The notes beneath the pieces were generated by a model. It had not been told where the DNA came from, did not search any database, and worked only from the letters and a program-made list of their open reading frames with translations. Positions 1 to 11,457 of a stretch of 64,000 nucleotides of DNA are shown piece after piece. Every line of letters starts with the position of its first letter. Position 1 is the stretch's first letter. Position numbers and translations under genes: made by a program. This stretch comes from Perkinsus chesapeaki (lineage: Eukaryota > Perkinsozoa > Perkinsida > Perkinsidae), in assembly GCA_013115145.1 (NCBI GenBank), contig JAAPAO010000008.1, forward strand, positions 98,045 through 162,044, read 5' to 3'.

Positions 1-852
1 TGGCTGAACATGCGTTTCTGAGAAAGTTTCTGACTTTGCTATAGTTCTACTTAACGTCAATTAGCTTATTCTCTACATAGTAACATTGCAACTGGTGTAA
101 TACTAGCACGAACTACGATACACTTCCCAACTTGCAACGCGTTCTTCGAAGTTGTCGTCGAGGTCGTACCGGGAGACCCAACCCTGTGCAAATTACTGCG
201 GAAGCACGAGAATATGTTGAACGCGTTACCCAATACAGTTCTACGACAGAAATCAACATTACCGATAGCTTCGAGCAGTTCGCATTTCCTTCATGCTGCG
301 GACACATGGCATCGTCTTGATGAAAGCTTGTCAAAAACTATGGGATTCGCCTGGACAAAACTCCATTAAAAAGCATTTAGGAACATGCAACTTCGCAGTC
401 ACGATATTGCGGCACATAAAGATACACAAAAAATATCAAGACCGCTCGACACTTTTTAATTACTTACATCCTCCGTCCAATAGTTAATAACTAACTATAG
501 TTACTGTAGCCACTAAATGCTGTCTAATTCTCATCTAGCTCTAGCTTGTCGATATAGACATCGCTGAAGTGTCGCAAGCTGTAGACAATTCCATCGAGAG
601 TTCAATTCCACGCAATTTACCGAAGCACTTATCGTCCTTGTAGTATTGTCTCAAATCGTACTACTGAAGCACTTTCAGATCTAGCTTATCATTCCTAGAT
701 GTGTATGAGTGTCAACGTCTCCACTTTTAATTCCAAATCCTAGAGGTTGCTAGGCAAATGATCAAATAACGTCTTGTGTTTCGTCGGCGGTTCTCTCTTT
801 CCAAAAATGCATATATTTTTTGTAGTTGATATCGTTTCTTTATATTAACGCT
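1..852. other. Intergenic, AT-rich; no gene seen
   Basis: I see only short ORFs with no recognisable domain. A TATA-like stretch lies near 807-818, about 40 bases before the signal-peptide ATG at 853, and may be its promoter. The first copy of a 90-bp direct repeat lies inside this stretch (684-773). Confidence 0.5.
684..773 (+). repeat. 90-bp direct repeat, copy 1
   Basis: This copy aligns without gaps to 1101-1190 with about 8 mismatches by eye, all transitions. It lies upstream of the truncated signal-peptide ORF; the second copy lies beyond the N gap. No coding function is apparent. Confidence 0.85.
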
Positions 853-895
853 ATGAAGTTCATTCTCGCTGCTATCGGTGCTGTTGCTTTGGCTG
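853..895 (+). CDS. Truncated secreted protein: signal peptide running into the gap
   Basis: An ATG at 853 opens a frame reading M-K-F-I-L-A-A-I-G-A-V-A-L-A before the Ns begin at 896. One lysine followed by an uninterrupted run of small hydrophobic residues ending in A-x-A-like spacing is a classic secretory signal peptide. The body of the protein is lost in the gap, so no family can be named. The sequence after the gap (995-1100) has no obvious continuation. An AT-rich, TATA-like promoter stretch precedes it. The match could be chance because only 14 codons are visible, but the composition is unusually clean. Confidence 0.5.
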
Positions 896-994
896 NNNNN
901 NNNNNNNNNNNNNNNNNNNNNNNNNNNNNNNNNNNNNNNNNNNNNNNNNNNNNNNNNNNNNNNNNNNNNNNNNNNNNNNNNNNNNNNNNNNNNN
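896..994. other. Assembly gap (99 Ns)
   Basis: This is an unknown stretch. It interrupts the signal-peptide ORF and lies between the two copies of the 90-bp direct repeat, so repeat-driven assembly collapse is a plausible cause. Confidence 0.99.
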
Positions 995-1100
995 ATTATT
1001 GCTAATTTTTGGTTGACTACCAGGTAGTCGCAAGCTAGATGAGCCGTATGGCTCGCACGGTTTCCCCGCGGTAACCGTTACCAGTGTATCAGGTTGACTG

Positions 1101-1190
1101 GCTTGTCATTTTTAGATGTGTATGAGTGTCAATATCTCCACTTTTAATTCTAAATCCTAGAGGTTGCCAGGCAAACGATCAAATAACGTC
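1101..1190 (+). repeat. 90-bp direct repeat, copy 2
   Basis: Partner of 684-773, in the same orientation, 417 bp downstream. The differences are A/G or C/T only. Homology stops abruptly after the shared aaataacgtc. Confidence 0.85.
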
Positions 1191-1522
1191 AAGTTTTCGT
1201 TAGCCTTAATTTTTTCCTAAAGATGTAGAATTTTAGTTTTTGAGTAGTGCTTCGGTGTGATGTTGTGAAGGGTTTCTTGCTTATGTATAGCCCCTGTTGG
1301 CACTAGGCGGACGCAACTGTGATGCAAATTACGACAATGAATGCATCTTCATGAGTTCGGCCTTCCGCTTTGCAAGTAAATAGTCAACTCCTAGCCTTGA
1401 AGTTAATTGGCCACTCTTGAACTTACTAGGAGAAGAGCTTAGTCGATTAACCGTCTGCTTGGCGTTTGGCTTGTCAATGGCAAATCGATAGGTAGCATCC
1501 ATGGAACGTGATCGTGAATGGC
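1191..1522. other. Intergenic; no gene seen
   Basis: No domain-bearing ORF is visible. This stretch probably includes the 3' region of the minus-strand kinesin gene, whose exact end I could not fix. Confidence 0.4.
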
Positions 1523-4234
1523 TCAGCGAGGTAGGACGATAGCTTGAACGGGACGAAACTGCAGGCGTACTATAAATCGATGTTGAGCTCCGAGTTGATA
1601 GGGACTGCCCGACTCGCAGCCGGTAACGCTCAGTAGGGCTACCGCTGGAGATACACCTCTCGTTACCATTTGGGGGGCCCTCTTCTGTAACAATCTCCGT
1701 TGTGAGACTACTGTAGTGTCTTGTTGGCAGTAGTCTGTGTAGTGCAGCAACATCCTGATTCGTTTGACTTCTATGGTGGACTTAGATACTCTTCTTACTT
1801 CATTCAGCTGTTCTCTAATAACATCCGGTGACACTATTTGCTCAACCCCTTTCAATATTCTGCCCATTAGGGAGCCGATTTCAGTCGACTCAGTCGAGGC
1901 TATACCTTGCTCCCTAGTCTCGAGCTCCGATATCCTTTCCTGACACATTGCGTTACTATCAGCTGTCCCTGACACTCACTCTTAGTTGAATCAGCTCTCT
2001 GTCTTGCACTTCTTTAGATTTCTGAAGCTGCGCCACTATCTGGTCTCGATCATCCAGCCGCGTTGTCAAGGCCAGCATAATATCTCTCTGCTTGATCAAA
2101 AGTGATTTATACCTAAAGTGCCGCTACCCCTCCAAGTTTGACTTCAAAATGGCTACCTGTCAACGTGCATCTTATCGTTTTCCAGTGCCTCTCGTTCCCT
2201 TTCTAACGCCTCTTCAGTGAGCCTAAGCTGCTCCATGTATCGCTCATTACCATCTCCCAGCGCTGGATGCAGCAGTTGGTTTTGAAGATGCCGCACCCTC
2301 TCCGTGAGGGCTTCATTGGATTCTCTCTGTCGCTCAAATTCTCTGCAAGACCACGCATAGCTTCCCCCTGTTCAGCTGGGCTCGATAGCCTTACCTACTG
2401 GTGTGTTGCAGTCGGCGATACGCTTCAGTACGATCCTCCTCTGCTCTTCGTCTCTCCTCGTCCATCTACAGCACCCCACATACCAAGACTCTCTCGTATA
2501 CGTAACCCTCAAGTACGAATACCTTCAATAACTGTCTGTCGTTTACTGCACTGTTAGGGCGCTTGGCCAGCTCTGCTCGGAGCCTCTGTAGTTCAGCTTC
2601 GTATCTTCGCTAGCTTAGAACAGAGGCACTCCGTATACAACTGTTACTTGCGTATTAGAGCATCTTGATCCGATACGAACTCGTTCATGACAGCTGTGTT
2701 ACGAATTGTCTTTGCCCTATTTGCAAACTTCAGTGTTGATAACGATTCTCCAAAGGCTTCTGCCTACCAAACAGGGCAGCTTACAAGGAGGACATCTGTC
2801 GGCGCACCGCTGGTGATATCATGGCAATCATCGCCGTTATACAGTTTCCACCAAGAGAATCTTCTAGCAGGCGAGTGAGCTTCGAGTCTCGATAGGGGAT
2901 ATGGCTCCGCCCAGCTCCCGATGCGCCACTCTCAGCTAACATATCACTCATCAAGACCAACATCAATCGTAATGCAGACCTCGGCTGGCCTCAGTAAGAG
3001 CTGATATAACATTTCCCAGAGCTGATAGGGACTGATTTATCTTCTTTGATTCTTCCAATCTCACTCCTGTAGCACCTGTGTGGAAGGCTGCTAGATTATT
3101 ATGACAACAGTCTAGCTACCAGTAAGCCTGACACGCTCACTTCCCGCCAAGTCGACTAAGTTCAGCTTGCCTACCTGTCGGAAGTGTTCGACCATGCCAC
3201 ACTACTATCCTACCTTCAAAGTCGAGTTATCGTCTACGATCTCTACTACGATTGTAAATACTGCATGTGACCGTGAGGATGCATCATTGAGTTTAGTCTG
3301 AAGCGGCGTCGCTGCTGCGCTAGCGGACCCTCCCCTACAGTGGCGATGGCCCGTGATGCATTGCCCTCTGTTATCAGTGTGTAAACCTCTTCTGGCTCTC
3401 TGACGATGTGCTCCGCCAAGCCGTCAACGTATCTTGCAAACTTATTATCGCAAATAGTCAGCCTCGAGCTTTTACACTCCTAGACTCTTATCCTGCCTTA
3501 TATTCAGCTGTGGCCTATCCTCTCTTGGAAGCAAGTCCGATAAAGCCTCATTATATATTTGCAGGTAAGATGCTCGCACACGGAACGTTGCATCGGAAGC
3601 CCTATTGAGGTCTGCGTATCTGCACTTGGTGACTCGGCGTTTAACCTGTTGCTAGTCCTACTCGAATATCTCTGCCATGCTCCTTGGTATTATCCCTCTC
3701 TGTGAATGGTCATGGTAATCGGTAACGAAGCCCTCCATAGTGTGTGTCTTCCCAGTTCCCGTTTGACCGTAGGCCAGTATGGTAGCATTGTATCTACCTT
3801 AGCCGTTGCTCGTTTCGACACAAGAGTTTGTCTACCCTTGAAGCACACTCATTACGGCGTCCTTGGCCGTTCTCTGATAAACATCTGGTTGCCTGGAGTC
3901 CTCATCATATCTGGTGATTCACACTGCATGCGTTGCAACGACATTCAAGCTGCTGCCATTGGGAACTTACACGGTATCAAATGTGAAGACATGATTTGCC
4001 AGAATCTGGTGTTGCCGTTCAGTTGCCTGTGCGATTCTCGCAGGACCCCCTCCTCCCACAGAGCCCGTCATTGGTACGCTGACAACCTGAGGCCTTGCTG
4101 TCCGGCGGAGGGGTAAAAGCTATTACCTCGCTGAGTGTCAATTGTGGACCATCTACCGAGACTATATGGCAGTAGTCGGATGCTAGTAATTCCCGCTTCA
4201 AAGGAGGTCTCACTCTTACAGCTACCTGTGCCAT
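1523..4234 (-). CDS. Kinesin-like motor protein, multi-exon, N-terminal motor
   Basis: This is a microtubule motor ATPase. The minus-strand ATG at 4234 starts [15 protein letters not shown], the usual kinesin beta-1 strand, and the first exon ends near a GTAATAG donor. Hallmarks follow in order: P-loop GQTGTGKT (3746-3769), switch I NDASSRSH (3265-3288), switch [11 protein letters not shown] (around 3136-3153) and [13 protein letters not shown] near 2850-2910. Then comes the neck-type segment [16 protein letters not shown] (about 2665-2725), and a charged coiled coil (about 2160-2350) followed by more coiled-coil-like sequence down to 1523. All catalytic residues seen are intact. The FANRAK-I-N-x-x-x-NE segment resembles kinesin-2/kinesin-3 members, but I cannot assign a subfamily. 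Introns break the frame repeatedly, so the 3' end is approximate. Confidence 0.85.
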
Positions 4235-4545
4235 ACTAATGGGTACTCTTCCCTGGTTAACAACAGGGGCGACATTACATTGAAATCACCCTTAATAATC
4301 TTTCTTGTCAGTGCCTTACGCTTTTCCGCTTCATTTGTTCGTAGCATGCCCTGTGACATGGTCATACCAGCGAACGCCAGAGCGCAGGCTAACACTACTT
4401 GTGACAACTGTAACGCGGAAAGATAGGTGTCATTAAAATATCAGAATTGAACTAATAGTACGATTTATGATATTGCGAGGGTTGGGTGTGAATGTATTAT
4501 ACAGATTCGTCAGTCAGTCATATATTTAACAGTATGCCAAGCCAG

Positions 4546-6779
4546 CTAGATACCATCTTCGACAACATTACCACGCCGAAACTCGTGAACCTGAAAAACT
4601 CCCCCATCACAAGTTCCTCCACCAGTAGCATTGTTGTATGGCACTTCAAGAGCTACTGAGTGTCTGACCTTATTTGAGATGCATTCAAGTTCCTTCATGG
4701 TATCCTGGTATTTCTTTTTGGTTGCTCTAATTGCCGTTTTCACTTTGCCAGCTCTAACTAGCTCATTATTACTGAGCTCCGAAAACCTGACGCCCGCTTG
4801 TTCCCATCAGTTTCCGTAGTAAAGTATGCTACTTCGCGAAATCACTGTACCAAGGTTCGGCCTTCTTTATGGCGCGTTCCGTTGTATCCCGCTTTATGCG
4901 TGATATTAGGTTCTGAATCGATCGGTACCTACTCCCCGAGTACCTCCACAAGACATCACCATACACTTACTCAGAAGTTCGGGTGATGCAAGCACGCTCG
5001 GCTGCGTCCCGAGACGACTGAGCAGCAAGCAGCTCAACAGAGAGTTCCGCTAGTCGATCCTATCAGTAACGATAAGCTGCAATGACCTCAGATGTTATAC
5101 CTGTTCATCTGAGGACTTCAGAGGGATGCTACTACTAGTCCTTGGCCGTAGCGATGGTTCAGCAATTGGGCTTGGTTCAGCAGAGCTCCTGAGAACAATA
5201 TCCAGTGCTAACGTGAGCCCACGAAGTATTCGGTTATCGAATTCCGGCGCTCGCCACACGGCGATTGCTGATGGTAGAAATTTGAGTTGAGGTGAATTTC
5301 GGCAGGCTGCGAAGATGCCCTTCAAACCGCCCCTCCCCTATAGTACTCTTTGTCGTCCCCCACAGTACTGCCAGTCGAGTATGACTCTCGAGCTTCCACG
5401 CAGCCACCCTCCCCTTCGAGAGCGAATTCTGGAAGTGTATCACCACACAGGAAGGTTGAAGGCTTTACCTTCCTCAGCTCCACTCATAAGCTTTTTGATG
5501 CGTTCAACATCCTCAACAGCCTTCTTGAACTCACCAGTAGCTGCATGAACCGCCTAACGTACACTGTACGGCGGTCAGATGGTGGCAAAGGCCGGCACCT
5601 GTTGAGAGTCCCCGAGAGCAGCGCATGCCTCATAGTAAGCTTTGGTTCTCTCAAGCACCGATCGGCCGATAAGCTAAACACGCGAATGTCATTGAACTAG
5701 GTTTATGTAACGAGTCCATTACTGGCAGGAGCTGCTGTTTCCTCCTTCTCCATTCTGAAGCTAGATGATGCCGCCGCTTCTCTATTGTACTGAGCTCTCT
5801 CTCTAAATCATTCAGTCGCTCAGCAGATGTATTCATCGCATCCAATAGCTCTGGGACCTGCGTCGATATTGACAATGCTGTAGAGGTGTATCGACGACCT
5901 TCTCAGTTAATCTCCTTTCCTCGTCGCCTTCCTCAGTGTCCTCTGCTAACTCCCGAACCGAGCTCGGTACTTCCAGGTCACAATTAGCCGCTGCGACACT
6001 TTCAGAGTCGGCTGCCTGACATGATTGAATGCACTAAGGATATGTTGTCAGCCTTCCTAAGCTGAGCTCTACACTTTCCTGGCCGTTGGGGAGAGACTCG
6101 GGCCGATCGTCGCCACGATCCGAACACTAGCGTGGACTCGATACTGGAACTATAATATACATGTCTCCAACTAGATGATATAGATTCTAAGTTGAAGTAG
6201 CCCTCTCGGATGGGGTCCGCTTCAAAGAGAGCCGCCGAATTTTCCCCAACTCTTAAAGCGCTAAAACTATAAAAAGCGGCAGGAAATTTGTCATCTGTCC
6301 TCAACAACATAATTTCGACACTTACCGATGCGTCCACATCCGAGTCCCATCCACAGGTCATGTGCCGTGCCTTCCGAACATGATTCTAAGATGGGATATT
6401 AGGGTTATGGGCTTTATTCCTACAGTGTTATGATGAGAGTATCTGCTAGAGCTACGAGAGCTACTAGAGGACTCTGACCCCAAGCACGAGGCCACATCTG
6501 CAATGTGGACATCAGTAGGCTCCATCAGCTCAGTCGGAGTTGCGGATCTTGACAAAGTACTTTGAGCCCCCCAACGGCCCAGCACTACCTTCCGTACACT
6601 GTTGGTAGCTCGAGGCTCTTGCTGGTAATCCGAGGAGACTGAGGAAGAAGATCCAAGTCTCCATCGTGGGAAGTGATTTCGGGCACTACCGCGGAAATTT
6701 TGGTATGAGCTCGGGAGTCCGGCCGCCGCCGTTCACTGGTTGATGACGGTACTTCCAACGTGACAAAAATATAACTCAA
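4546..6779 (-). CDS. Hypothetical coiled-coil protein, multi-exon
   Basis: I do not recognise this gene. It lies upstream of the kinesin on the same strand. Coding-like minus-strand exons include a Ser-rich N-terminal part with the run SESSSSSRSSSRYS (about 6430-6490), a segment around 5100-5290 with LRGLTLALDIVLRSS, and a heptad-like coiled coil SAERLNDLERELSTIEKRR (about 5740-5840). The last exon, with KTAIRATKKKYQDTMKELE, ends at a stop near 4546. No ATG start could be fixed; the first exon may lie just beyond 6779. Its 5' end is divergent from RIC1, and the roughly 220 bp between them may be a shared promoter region. It could be a microtubule- or basal-body-associated protein, but that is only inferred from the coiled coils. 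Confidence 0.45.
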
Positions 6780-6997
6780 CTACAAGTAGGATAATCCGAT
6801 TCAGTGTTAAACACTGAGAGGACAGGCCAACACTTGCCCTTCTTGCTCTGACTTGAAGTTACCTAACGCTACTTCTCCAGTGTCGCACCTCGACGCGGTA
6901 GGCTTGCCCAGGCCGGTGCCTGATAGCGCTAGCGGAACTATCCTCGACAGGGAGACTGTCGTTGGTGTATGTTTTAAGATGAGTTATTGTACATAGC

Positions 6998-9900
6998 ATG
7001 TTTGGCTTCAATCCTTCTATTGGTCTGAGTAAATATCGTCCAGGAGGGTCTTCTCCCATCCTAGGCCTTCAAGCGGCTCCCAATGGCCGTGTTCTATCGG
7101 TGATCACTCGAGGTGGGCGAGAGGTAAGCTTCAAAGGCTGCTCGTTGGGTTGTTATGAAATGTGTCGCTAGGCACAGTTTTATGCTGCTGGTTATCAACA
7201 ACAGCAGGCTCCGATGTACCGTCTACGTACGGCAGCCTCTATGCTGGGATCGACACTACAGGAGGGCAATTCCAAACAGTCGGGCTCTGACTTGGATTCT
7301 GGCGACGAGAGCATGACCTTTACTGGGTACTATAGAAAAGATTCTTTTCGAGGTTGAATTCCGTCCCGTGTTTAGGCTGCATGCATGGTCCGGTGATTCG
7401 ACTCGGGTATTTTTACAGTTGTCGACTCGGCATTTGGTTGCGGTCTTCCGAGTACGGTTCGGTGATGACGGTTTTAAAAAGGGGGCTGATTATGACTATG
7501 ATGAGGCTGATACAGATTATGATGATGAAGGTGGGACAAAAAGGCATGTTAGGTGATAATGGGGGGGACATGGGCACGGTGTGTGAGGCTCGGTCAGGTC
7601 TCATCAGCTGCGACAGCTTCCCTGTCATATTGAGCTTGAGTGTACGCTTAGTGTCCCTACGGAAAAGTTCTCACTCTTGCCTGGTGCTGGCAATCGACTT
7701 TTTATAGTATCATCACCGACAGAAGTATCATCAAGTAGCATGATTCTATTGCTGGACACTGATAACTACAGGCAGCGTGCGCCCAAGGTCGACCTATCTG
7801 TACTAAAGCGAGGCCCAGGGGCCATCCTCGCCTTTGAAGAGTGTCGCTGTCTAAGCCAGATAGCGGACTCCTTCATAGCTGGCCATCCCGATAGCGGCCT
7901 CCGGAACCGTGTGGTAGCGACGTCTGCATCGGGAGGACCAAGCGGCGTTATTGCCGTCAGCGTAGTGATAGAGGGTACATCGGAAGTATGGCTGCTGCGA
8001 GACAGGCCAGTAGAGGGGAAAGGCGGTTGCGGATTGGGCCGAGTTCTCTCGGTATCGGGCAGTTGCAGCTGCGTCGCACTTTCCGGGGATTGCCTGGCTG
8101 TTGCCCTTACTGGTGGAGTTGTTGATCTTTATAATATACAGGATCCACAGGACACCCTAGAGCTAGCCCACCTGTGTCGGATAAAATCATCTGATCTCTT
8201 ATCAACGACCGAAGAGCTCCCACCAAAGCTGCCAGTTAGCGGCCTGACGTGGGCCGGCGATCGGGTCCTATTGGTCCATACTGGGGTCGGCCTTGGTGCC
8301 GTCTCTGTGGATGGTGCCAGGCTTGGATGCTTTACTCATGGATGTGGCCCTGTTAAGTTCGCCGCCGGTAGCACAAGCTATCTTTGGGCATGTGTCGTGA
8401 CCTTTAATGAGCCAGAGATTGCTAAGTTCCCCGCCGTGGTGGAGCATCCCTCCATGTTGACCGGTTATGGTGATGACGTCAGCTGTCCTTCAGTGCCGTT
8501 ATTGGCATCTCATGAGCGAATGCTTTTGCCAAAGGCATCGTCTAGTACGTGGAAGGCAGTGCATTACCCTCACATGTACATGCGTACCAATTGGCCACCG
8601 CGTGTGTTCGCTGGTCGCCCCGGCCACTGGATCATGGTCTGTGGCGAGTTCGGCTTCGTGGTTTATAGTTACCTCAGGGATAAATGGAGGTTGTTTGGTG
8701 ACGTGGCTCATGAGGGCTTGGTTGGTCGAGTTCGGGCAGCCTGCAGTCTAGGGCAATACGGCGTAACTTTGAATAGCAGTGGCTTGTTGGTAGTCTGGGA
8801 CATGGGTGCCAGGCTGGACTATTATACAGCAAAGCTGGCTAGTGTAGAGGCTGCAGACGCTGCTGAGGTGAAGGCAATGGCGACATCTGAAGATTTCCAA
8901 GTGGTACTGGCAACCCTTACTGAGGCCACTTCATATCGCTATAATGGGCCGGGTGATTTCACGGTCGGCAAGAGCGTCCGTTTGGATGCCCTGCCAAGTC
9001 CTTTAAGAGAAGTGCAGCTGTTCCGAGATGACAGCGGAGGCATGGTATTGCTGGCACTCTTACGGAACGGTGAAGTATTCAGAGAGCAGGACAGTGGGTC
9101 GATGAAATTCGTAAGAGTGTGCGGCGGTGTTCGACGAATCTTCGTGTTCGAGCCTACGGAGCGAAATCAGAAATCCCAACTGGAGATATCTAAGAGCTCG
9201 TCTACGGATGCGCCTGCTACTGGTGGATCGGAGGAAGATGCGTCTAGCTCTATTTCACCGTTAACTTACAGAGGATTTGGCGGGCCTTTTATGATACCAC
9301 AAACCGCGTCGTCTGTAGGAGAGAGCAGGCAGGGGAAGACGGGTAATAATAGGGGGCTTGAGTGGCGTGGATGGACTTCTGGGGGGCTTCGGCGTCAGGA
9401 GCCTCAGGGCCATTCAATCGGTCAATCAGTTAGTATAGATATTAATATATGGGAAACCGAGAACTGATAGCATAATGGTGCAGTGTAGCGGATACTAGTA
9501 GCTATAAGATTTCACTGTATGGTTTACTTGTAGCATGTAGTAGTAGGAGTACTGTAATAAGTTGTATAGGATGTTTATATAATATTAAACCAACATTCAG
9601 GAGTGCTCGTTCATGTTGGGTTACCTTTAGGTGTTGGACAATCTACATCAGACGAGACCTCTGATGAGAGCCAATCGGTGGTAATGACAGGATACCGTTC
9701 TGTCCACCCGTTGCCAGCCCCGTCTCTGTCCCTTCCTATAGCCAGTCGTAATCAGACCAATGAGGAGGCATCATCCTCCTCTCCTCGATTCGACCTGCCT
9801 ATCAGCGGTCACGAGGACACAGCGAATGCAGCGGAGCTGTTTACACCATCTCATGTAAAGGTGGTCAACTACTCCAAAAGCAGCAAAGACTCGACGACAT

Positions 9901-11335
9901 TGGGCAAGGTGGAGGTGCCACCTGATGAAAAATGCCCTTTCTGTAAGGATGTCTGTACAGTGGACCTCGCTACTAGTTACTATGATAATAGCCCGAGGGC
10001 CGTCTCGGAGCTTGCTTCGGTACTGGATAGAGCCCAAGTGTGGATGGAAGATCAAGCTGGCTTGTCGCTGTGGATAAATGGCTCCTTCTTTGCCACCCGT
10101 ATACCGATCGATTCACCGAGTGCCGCTGTACTTTGTGTATACCCTTCACAGGCATCTTTTCGAGTAGTGCTTCCCAAGCAGTCATGGAGCTTGGTAACTG
10201 CTCCTCTGTATCATACTCTACTCCATAGGCTTTGTAGTGCTCCTGGTAACCGTCTACTTCGAACTGCTTATAATGTGTCGTGCACGGTGTATTCAGCCAA
10301 GGAGTTCAGAGTAGTCCTCGAGCTCCTCCTCCACGAGTCGATCGATGCCTGTGTACCGATATTCCTACGACTTGATAAACTAGGGGTAACCGATGTCAAT
10401 GCTGTCCATCATCACAGCCCAGTTAACATGCGTCTCCGTACATTACGGAATGCCTTGCATCTGGTCGGTCATTTCGGTCCTTCTGGGGTTGACTATTTGG
10501 TAGCGGCCTTGCGTAAAACAGAGCCTCATGTAAGCTTCCGCCACGTTCTTGGTATGATGGATGAAGGAGGCTCAGAGAGGGTAGCGCCCGAACTATTCCG
10601 TAGCGCTTTAAAGGCCGGCAGACTCTATCAGGCTGCTGCACTACTACTTCTGGTACAGTACTCCGCGGGCCCTGAGACTGCCAGGAAGGACTATGCGTTA
10701 CCACTGTTAAAGGCGGCTTTAGACGCCGGCGAAAAGTCCCTTGCTGAGCAATGCATTAGATTCTATTCGGCAATGGGAACGGACCGTCCTCCAGAAGTGG
10801 TGAGCTGCGTCCGCGAGTACTGTATCAAGTTGGTGGTCGATTGTAAATGGGTGGACCTACTTAATTGCTTTGGCGCTGACGGCACCGCAAGAGAATTCCT
10901 GGAGGGGGTCCCCGAGCCCACAGTTGTCCAGTTCAACTCGGTGGTTCGGTCTTTCAGGGCTCTTATGATATGTGATAGAGAGCCTGGAGAGACCAAAGAC
11001 AACGTTGGAATAGTGCAGATAGCAGCTGATGAAGGAAGTGATGATACTTCTACAGAGGGTGGAGGGTAGGTTGTCTCGCTGACGGCTGATGCTGATTTAC
11101 TACTGTTGTCAGGTCACCATCAGATAACGCTGGTCTGCATGTATCGAGGCAGCTTTTCTTATTGTTTCTGTCTATTGGTTGGTCACGTCGTGTCCTAGCT
11201 ATGTGTGTAGCATCGAGAGATCCTCGGTCATTGGCCTTTGCTATGGGCAGGGACCCGATGGTCAAGGAGATGTGTGCAGCTGAAGGAAGTGACGAATGTC
11301 GATCGCTGTTGCACGGTGCCCTAAGCTCTGTTTAA
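6998..11335 (+). CDS. RIC1: RIC1 homologue, subunit of the Ric1-Rgp1 GEF for Ypt6/Rab6
   Basis: With RGP1, RIC1 activates Ypt6/Rab6 on Golgi membranes for retrograde traffic. I read exon 1 as 6998-7123 (MFGFNPSIGLSKYRPGG...), a 54-nt intron, then further exons. A long exon starts about 7608 and carries the WD40-like beta-propeller, including PGHWIMVCGEFGFVVYS and DKWRLFGDV, as in RIC1. An intron probably spans about 9343-9600. The second large exon carries the RIC1 C-terminal domain: FRVVLELLLHESID, RKTEPHVSFRHVL, and a helical PELFRSALKAGRLYQAAALL segment. A 47-nt GT-AG intron (11066-11112) then joins a last exon of 74 codons ending in TAA at 11333-11335. Between about 7310 and 7345 the frame shifts by one without a convincing intron, so the N-terminal region is uncertain. 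The total length, about 1250-1300 aa, fits RIC1. Confidence 0.82.
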
Positions 11336-11457
11336 ATCGCTTTTTGAAAGCCTGTATAATTCTGCATAGTTTCCCTTTGTGAAATAATGAGTTGCGTTGA
11401 AGTGCCTTAATCCTGGCTTCTACCCAGAAATTTCTGTTCTTACGTTCGCAGACCGCT

